Positions 59,932-64,000 of a stretch of DNA of 64,000 nt are shown one piece after another. Source of the stretch: Streptomyces sp. NBC_01298 (GTDB taxonomy: Bacteria > Actinomycetota > Actinomycetes > Streptomycetales > Streptomycetaceae). Position numbers and translations under genes: made by a program. Below the pieces are notes generated by a model. It searched no databases. It was given only the letters and a program-made list of their open reading frames with translations, and had not been told where the DNA came from. Position 1 is the first letter of the stretch. Each line of letters opens with the position of its first letter. The DNA lies in NCBI RefSeq assembly GCF_035978755.1, contig NZ_CP108414.1:6386001-6450000 (forward strand), written 5' to 3'.

Positions 59932-61553
59932 GACCACCACGTGCACGAATCCGGGGGAAGCCGGACGGTACGGCCGTCCGTCTCCACCGGGGCGCTGGAC
60001 AGGACGGGGCGTCCGGGCGAGGGCATTTCGAGCGGGACCGGGCGGGTGTTGAGCGTGCACGCGAAGCCGGGGCGGGTGAAGAGCAGCACCCCCTCGGGCG
60101 CGGGCAGCCACCGCATTCCGGGCTCGTCCCCGGTGACCCCGGCCTCCGCCGCCCCGAGGCCCGGCATCGCGCGGCGCAGTTCCAGGGCGGCCCGGTAGAG
60201 CTCCAGGGTGGAGTGGGGGTCGCCGGTCTGCGCGGCGACGCTGAGCCCGCCCCAGCCCGCCGGCTGCGGGAGCCAGCTCCCGGCCGGCCCGAAATCGTAC
60301 GGGGGCTCCTCGCCGGACCACGGGATCGGCACCCGGCAGCCGTCGCGCAGCCCGTCCTGCCCGGCGCTCCGGGCGAAGGCCGGGTCCCGGCGGGCGGAGT
60401 CCGGGAGGTCGCTCACCTCGGGCAGGCCGAGCTCCTCGCCCTGGTAGACGTACGCCGATCCGGGCAGGGCCAGCATCAGCAGCGCGGCCGCCCGCGCCCG
60501 GGCCAGGCTGCCGTAGCGAGTGCGGTGGCGCACGACGTCGTGGTTGGACAGCACCCAGGTGGTCGGGGCGCCGACGGCGGCGGTGGCGGCCAGGGACTCG
60601 TCGATGACGGTGCGCAGCGCGCCGGTGTCCCACGGGCATTCCAGGAAGCGGAAGTTGAAGGCCTGGTGCAGTTCGTCGGGGCGGACGTACAGCGCGAGCC
60701 GCTCGGAGGTGGGCGCCCAGGCCTCGGCGACGCCGATGCGCGGGACCTCGTAGGAATCGAGCAGCCGCCGCCAGGAGCGGTGGATCTCGTGGACGCCGTC
60801 CTGGTCGAAGAAGGGGAGCGGCTCGGTGCCGATCAAGGTGGCCTGCGCTCCGCGGCCGATGTCCGGCATGCCCGGGGCCTTGACCATGCCGTGGGCCACG
60901 TCCACCCGGAACCCGTCGACGCCGAGGTCGAGCCAGAACCGCAGGACGGCGGAGAACTCCTCGGCGACCTCGGGGTTCTCCCAGTTCAGGTCGGGCTGCT
61001 CGGGGGCGAAGAGGTGCAGGTACCAGGCGCCGTCCGGGGTCCGGGTCCAGGCGGGGCCGCCGAAGACCGATTCCCAGTCGTTGGGCGGGAGCTCCCCGGC
61101 GGGTCCCCGGCCGGGGCGGAAGTGGTAGCGCTCGCGGGCCCCGGGCTCCCCGGCCAGCGCCGCCCGGAACCAGACGTGCTGTTCGGAGGTGTGGTTCGGG
61201 ACCACGTCCACGATCACCCGAAGCCCCAGGGCGTGCGCGGCCCGGATGAGGTCGTCGGCGTCGGCGAGGTCCCCGAAGAGGGGGTCGACGGCCCGGTAGT
61301 CGGCGACGTCGTAGCCGCCGTCCGCCTGCGGGGAGACGTAGAAGGGGGTCAGCCACACCGCGTCGACCCCGAGCCGGGCCAGGTGGGGCAGGTGCTCGCG
61401 GACCCCGCGCAGGTCCCCGACGCCGTCGCCGTCGCTGTCGGCGAAGGAGCGCACGTACACCTGGTAGATGACGGCATCGCGCCACCAGCCGCCGCTCGCG
61501 GTGGCGTTGCTGGAAGCGCTTGCAAGCCGGGAGGCGGTCAACTCGTGGGTCAT
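59925..61553 (-). CDS. aglA: Alpha-glucosidase, GH13 family
   Basis: 542 residues. Catalytic residues: the Asp nucleophile in DGFRVDVAH, Glu acid/base in GVAEAW, Asp in LSNHDVVRH. Family motifs VIYQVYVRSFADSDGDGVGDLRG and DVVPNHTSEQHVWF are those of oligo-1,6- and alpha-glucosidases. It has no signal peptide, so it acts in the cytoplasm on imported maltodextrin. A LacI-type operator sits inside its first 20 codons. It lies between malR and malE, which are usually directly divergent in the S. coelicolor arrangement as I recall it. Confidence 0.92.
   Translation of the reverse strand: MTHELTASRLASASSNATASGGWWRDAVIYQVYVRSFADSDGDGVGDLRGVREHLPHLARLGVDAVWLTPFYVSPQADGGYDVADYRAVDPLFGDLADADDLIRAAHALGLRVIVDVVPNHTSEQHVWFRAALAGEPGARERYHFRPGRGPAGELPPNDWESVFGGPAWTRTPDGAWYLHLFAPEQPDLNWENPEVAEEFSAVLRFWLDLGVDGFRVDVAHGMVKAPGMPDIGRGAQATLIGTEPLPFFDQDGVHEIHRSWRRLLDSYEVPRIGVAEAWAPTSERLALYVRPDELHQAFNFRFLECPWDTGALRTVIDESLAATAAVGAPTTWVLSNHDVVRHRTRYGSLARARAAALLMLALPGSAYVYQGEELGLPEVSDLPDSARRDPAFARSAGQDGLRDGCRVPIPWSGEEPPYDFGPAGSWLPQPAGWGGLSVAAQTGDPHSTLELYRAALELRRAMPGLGAAEAGVTGDEPGMRWLPAPEGVLLFTRPGFACTLNTRPVPLEMPSPGRPVLSSAPVETDGRTVRLPPDSCTWWSW
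61511..61524. promoter_or_regulatory. LacI-type operator inside aglA
   Basis: TGGAAGCGCTTGCA fits the LacI/GalR consensus (TGNAANCGNTTNCA) exactly, flanked by C..AG. It lies within codons 10-15 of the glucosidase gene, an internal block position. Probably MalR. Confidence 0.75.
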
Positions 61554-61669
61554 ATCGGGTCAACGCGCGTACGAGCCCCCTGGTTGCGGGCCCGGACACT
61601 CGAAGAGGGTTCGAACTAACAGCAAGCTGCGGCAACCGTCCGGACACACGGATGTAACGATCACCCCTT

Positions 61670-61690
61670 CTTGCAGAAACTTCCCGCAAG
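61670..61690. promoter_or_regulatory. Candidate MalR operator upstream of malE
   Basis: CTTGC at 61670-61674 and GCAAG at 61686-61690, inverted with an 11-bp spacer, about 83 bp before malE. CTTGCAG motifs are typical of this regulator in streptomycetes, from memory. A further AGCAAGC lies at 61621-61627. Confidence 0.55.
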
Positions 61691-61772
61691 GTCTTTCGGT
61701 CGGCTTTCAGGCTTGTTACGTTCTCGGCAACTCGGGACGCGAGGCGCGGCCGGGATCATCGAAGGAGTTCAT

Positions 61773-63050
61773 ATGCGGCGTGGCATAGCGGCCACCGCGC
61801 TGGTCGCGGCTCTGGCGCTCGCGGCGACGGCTTGCGGCGGTGACACCAAGGACGGCGGCAACAGCGGCGCCAAGGCCGACGGGGAGCTCTCCGGCACGGT
61901 CACGTGGTGGGACACCTCGAACGACGCCGAGAAGGCGTCCTTCCAGAAGCTCGCCGAGGCGTTCACCGCCAAGCACCCCAAGGTGACCGTCAAGTACGTC
62001 AACGTCCCCTACGGCGACGCGCAGAACAAGGTCAAGAACGCCTTCAGCAGCGGCTCCGAGGCCCCCGACGTGATCCGCGCCGACGTGGGCTGGGTCGCCG
62101 ACTTCGCCTCCCTCGGCTACCTCGCCGAGGTCCCGGCCGACACGGCCAAGAAGGTCGACGCCGAGTTCCTGCCCCAGGCCGCCGCCAGCGGCAAGTACGA
62201 GGGCAAGACCTACGCCGTCCCGCAGGTCATCGACACCATGGGCCTCTTCTACAACAAGAAGATGCTCGCCGACGCCGGCGTCCAGCCCCCCAAGACGCTG
62301 GAAGAGGTGAAGACCGCCGCCGCGGCCATCAAGGCCAAGACCGGCAAGGCCGGCCTCTACCTGCGCGGCGACGACTCCTACTGGTTCCTCCCCCTCATCT
62401 ACGGAGAGGGCGGCGACCTCGTCGACGCGAAGACCAAGACGGTCACCGTCGACAACGCGGCCGGTGTGAAGGCCTTCAAGGCCGCCCGCGACCTGGTCAC
62501 CTCGGGTGCGGCGATCACCAACGCCACCGACGGCTGGACCAACATGCAGACCGCCTTCAAGTCGGGCGAGGCCGCGATGATGATCAACGGCCCCTGGGCC
62601 GTGGCCGACAGCTACGCGGGCGACCAGTTCAAGGACAAGGCCAACCTCGGCATCGCCGCGGTCCCGGCCGGCTCCGTCAAGGCGGGCGCCCCGCAGGGCG
62701 GCCACGACCTGGCCGTGTACGCGGGCTCCAAGAACATCGCCGCCGCGAACGCCTTCGTCGACTACATGACCTCGCAGGAGGTGCAGGTCCAGTCCGCCAA
62801 GGAGCTGAGCCTGCTCCCGACCCGGACGGCCGCCTACGAGCAGCCCGAGGTCAAGTCCAGCGAGATGGTGCAGTTCTTCAAGCCGGCCGTGGACAAGGCC
62901 GTCGAGCGCGCCTGGATCCCGGAGAACGGATCCCTCTTCGAGCCGCTCAAGGTCGAATACACCAAGGCGATCACCGGGGCGTCGAGCCCCGAGGACGCGG
63001 CCAAGGCGGCCGGCGCCGAATTCCGCAAGATCCTCAAGGGTTGGAAGTAG
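61773..63050 (+). CDS. malE: MalE, maltose/maltodextrin-binding lipoprotein
   Basis: 425 residues. Lipoprotein signal ends at Cys21 (LAATAC). The substrate-binding domain shows TWWDTSNDAEKASFQKLAEAFTAKHP, GWVADFASLGYLAEV and the later GEAAMMINGPWAVADS, typical of sugar-binding family 1. The ATG at 61773 follows GAAGGAG. It is the first gene of malEFG, nine bases before malF. It delivers maltodextrins to MalFG. Confidence 0.95.
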   Translation: MRRGIAATALVAALALAATACGGDTKDGGNSGAKADGELSGTVTWWDTSNDAEKASFQKLAEAFTAKHPKVTVKYVNVPYGDAQNKVKNAFSSGSEAPDVIRADVGWVADFASLGYLAEVPADTAKKVDAEFLPQAAASGKYEGKTYAVPQVIDTMGLFYNKKMLADAGVQPPKTLEEVKTAAAAIKAKTGKAGLYLRGDDSYWFLPLIYGEGGDLVDAKTKTVTVDNAAGVKAFKAARDLVTSGAAITNATDGWTNMQTAFKSGEAAMMINGPWAVADSYAGDQFKDKANLGIAAVPAGSVKAGAPQGGHDLAVYAGSKNIAAANAFVDYMTSQEVQVQSAKELSLLPTRTAAYEQPEVKSSEMVQFFKPAVDKAVERAWIPENGSLFEPLKVEYTKAITGASSPEDAAKAAGAEFRKILKGWK

Positions 63051-63058
63051 CGATAAAG

Positions 63059-64000
63059 ATGGCTGCTCACACCAGCCAGTCGGTGGCGAAGGCCGCGGAC
63101 GGCGAGACCGGTCCTGACGCCGGTTCCGCCGTCCGCGGCCGGAGCCGCAGGACTGACGGCAACGCCGGCGCCAAGGCCGGTGGCAAGTCCGGAGGAAGCA
63201 ACCGCCCCGGGCTGAAGCGGGCCCTGGCCACCCACTGGTACGCCTGGGCCATGATCACCCCCGTGGTGCTCGTGCTCGGCGTGATCATCGGCTGGCCGCT
63301 CGTCCGCGGCGTCTACCTCTCGCTGACCGACGCCACCGAGCGCAACGTCGGCCGGACCATCGGCGTCAACCACATCGAGGCCACGTACCAGTTCATCGGC
63401 CTCGACAACTACGCCGAGGTCCTCGCCGACCCGGTGTTCCTGCAGCGGCTGGTGTGGACGGTGACGTGGACCGTCGCCTGCGTATCGGTCACCTTCGCGC
63501 TGGGCCTCGGCCTCGCCACCCTGCTCAACCGCGAGTTCAAGGGACGCGCCGCCTACCGGATGGCGCTCATCCTGCCCTGGGCCGTCCCCGGATTCGTCTC
63601 CGTCTTCGCCTGGCGGTTCCTCTTCAACCGCGACAACGGCATCCTCAACAAGATCCTCGAAGGCGGCGGCATCTCCGCCGTCCCGTGGCTCGACGACCCG
63701 ACCTGGGCCAAGATCGCGGTCATCGCCGTCAACGTCTGGCTCGGCGTCCCCTTCATGATGGTCGCCCTGCTCGGCGGCATGCAGTCGATCCCCGGCGAGC
63801 TCTACGAGGCGGCCGAGATGGACGGGGCCAGCCCCTGGCAGCGGTTCCGCCACATCACCCTGCCGGGACTGCGCACGGTCAGCATGACCGTGATCCTGCT
63901 CTCCACCATCTGGACCTTCAACATGTTCCCGGTGATCTTCCTGCTCACCCGGGGCGGCCCCGGCGACTCCACGGAGATCCTGGTGACCCAGGCCTTCCGC
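63059..64000 (+). CDS. malF: MalF, maltose ABC permease (3' end outside window)
   Basis: ATG 63059, eight bases after malE. 314 residues are in the window and the frame is still open at the edge. A 60-residue Lys/Gly/Ser-rich cytoplasmic start precedes HWYAWAMITPVVLVLGVIIGW. The EAA loop EAAEMDGASPWQRFRHITLP, which contacts the MalK-type ATPase, is intact. About five of the six helices are visible. MalG is expected just beyond. Confidence 0.93.
   Translation, partial: MAAHTSQSVAKAADGETGPDAGSAVRGRSRRTDGNAGAKAGGKSGGSNRPGLKRALATHWYAWAMITPVVLVLGVIIGWPLVRGVYLSLTDATERNVGRTIGVNHIEATYQFIGLDNYAEVLADPVFLQRLVWTVTWTVACVSVTFALGLGLATLLNREFKGRAAYRMALILPWAVPGFVSVFAWRFLFNRDNGILNKILEGGGISAVPWLDDPTWAKIAVIAVNVWLGVPFMMVALLGGMQSIPGELYEAAEMDGASPWQRFRHITLPGLRTVSMTVILLSTIWTFNMFPVIFLLTRGGPGDSTEILVTQAFR

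Noticed and set aside
1..64000. tRNA, rRNA or a replication origin
   Set aside because: None was recognised by eye; no cloverleaf, no 16S or 23S blocks, and no DnaA-box cluster.

Overview
The window is a 64 kb chromosomal segment from a high-GC actinomycete, almost certainly a Streptomyces. Signs of this are the very high GC, frequent GTG/TTG starts, an F420-dependent reductase, an AfsR/SARP-type regulator, LAxTG (class E) sortase signals, DtxR/IdeR-type iron boxes, and the glnE - glnA2 - nadE - panB - map - malR/malE gene neighbourhood, which resembles the central core of Streptomyces chromosomes. Most genes are ordinary core genes. No rRNA, tRNA or CRISPR array was seen.

Layout. 1-9980 is an iron and haem acquisition island: efeO-efeB (cut by the window edge), hmuTUV haem importer, two HtaA-type haem-binding surface proteins (the second broken by a one-base frameshift), a PhzF-like enzyme and a haem oxygenase. 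Three iron-box-like palindromes control it. 10-18 kb holds map, small conserved genes, a lone TnpB element with an omega-RNA-like 3' hairpin, npdG, a site-2 protease, and a damaged locus where a SARP-type regulator and an ABC-2 permease, facing each other, both lose their C-termini at one junction. 18-25 kb holds panB, a membrane endonuclease/phosphatase-fold protein, nadE and a DUF4190-like protein, followed by an intact IS630-family element inserted exactly at the stop codon of a multicopper oxidase gene. 25-32 kb holds the copper oxidase with a DUF6153 gene, DUF998 plus hydrolase, a CBS protein and a DUF305/DUF3105 operon. 32-43 kb holds glnA2, TM2 and DUF2752 membrane proteins, two tandem PIG-L deacetylases with beta-propeller tails, and glnE. 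43-51 kb holds a SigE-family sigma factor with a membrane partner, a siderophore-interacting protein, DUF418, a NarL-type two-component pair, and qorB/hxlR. 51-58 kb holds a PP2C phosphatase, a lipoprotein, a TetR/APC permease/amidohydrolase cluster, a HEAT-repeat protein and a PAP2 protein. 58-64 kb is the maltose region: malR, an alpha-glucosidase, malE, and malF cut by the window edge.

The genes form several pathways. HtaA proteins would capture haem, HmuTUV import it and HmuO release the iron, with EfeO/EfeB as a separate iron route. MalEF(G) import maltodextrins that the cytoplasmic glucosidase hydrolyses under MalR control. The most unusual signals are structural: the SARP/ABC deletion junction with an 11-bp-phased repeat array upstream of the ABC operon, the HtaA frameshift and tandem-repeat tail, a dispersed palindrome family at gene ends, and the IS630 insertion at a stop codon.
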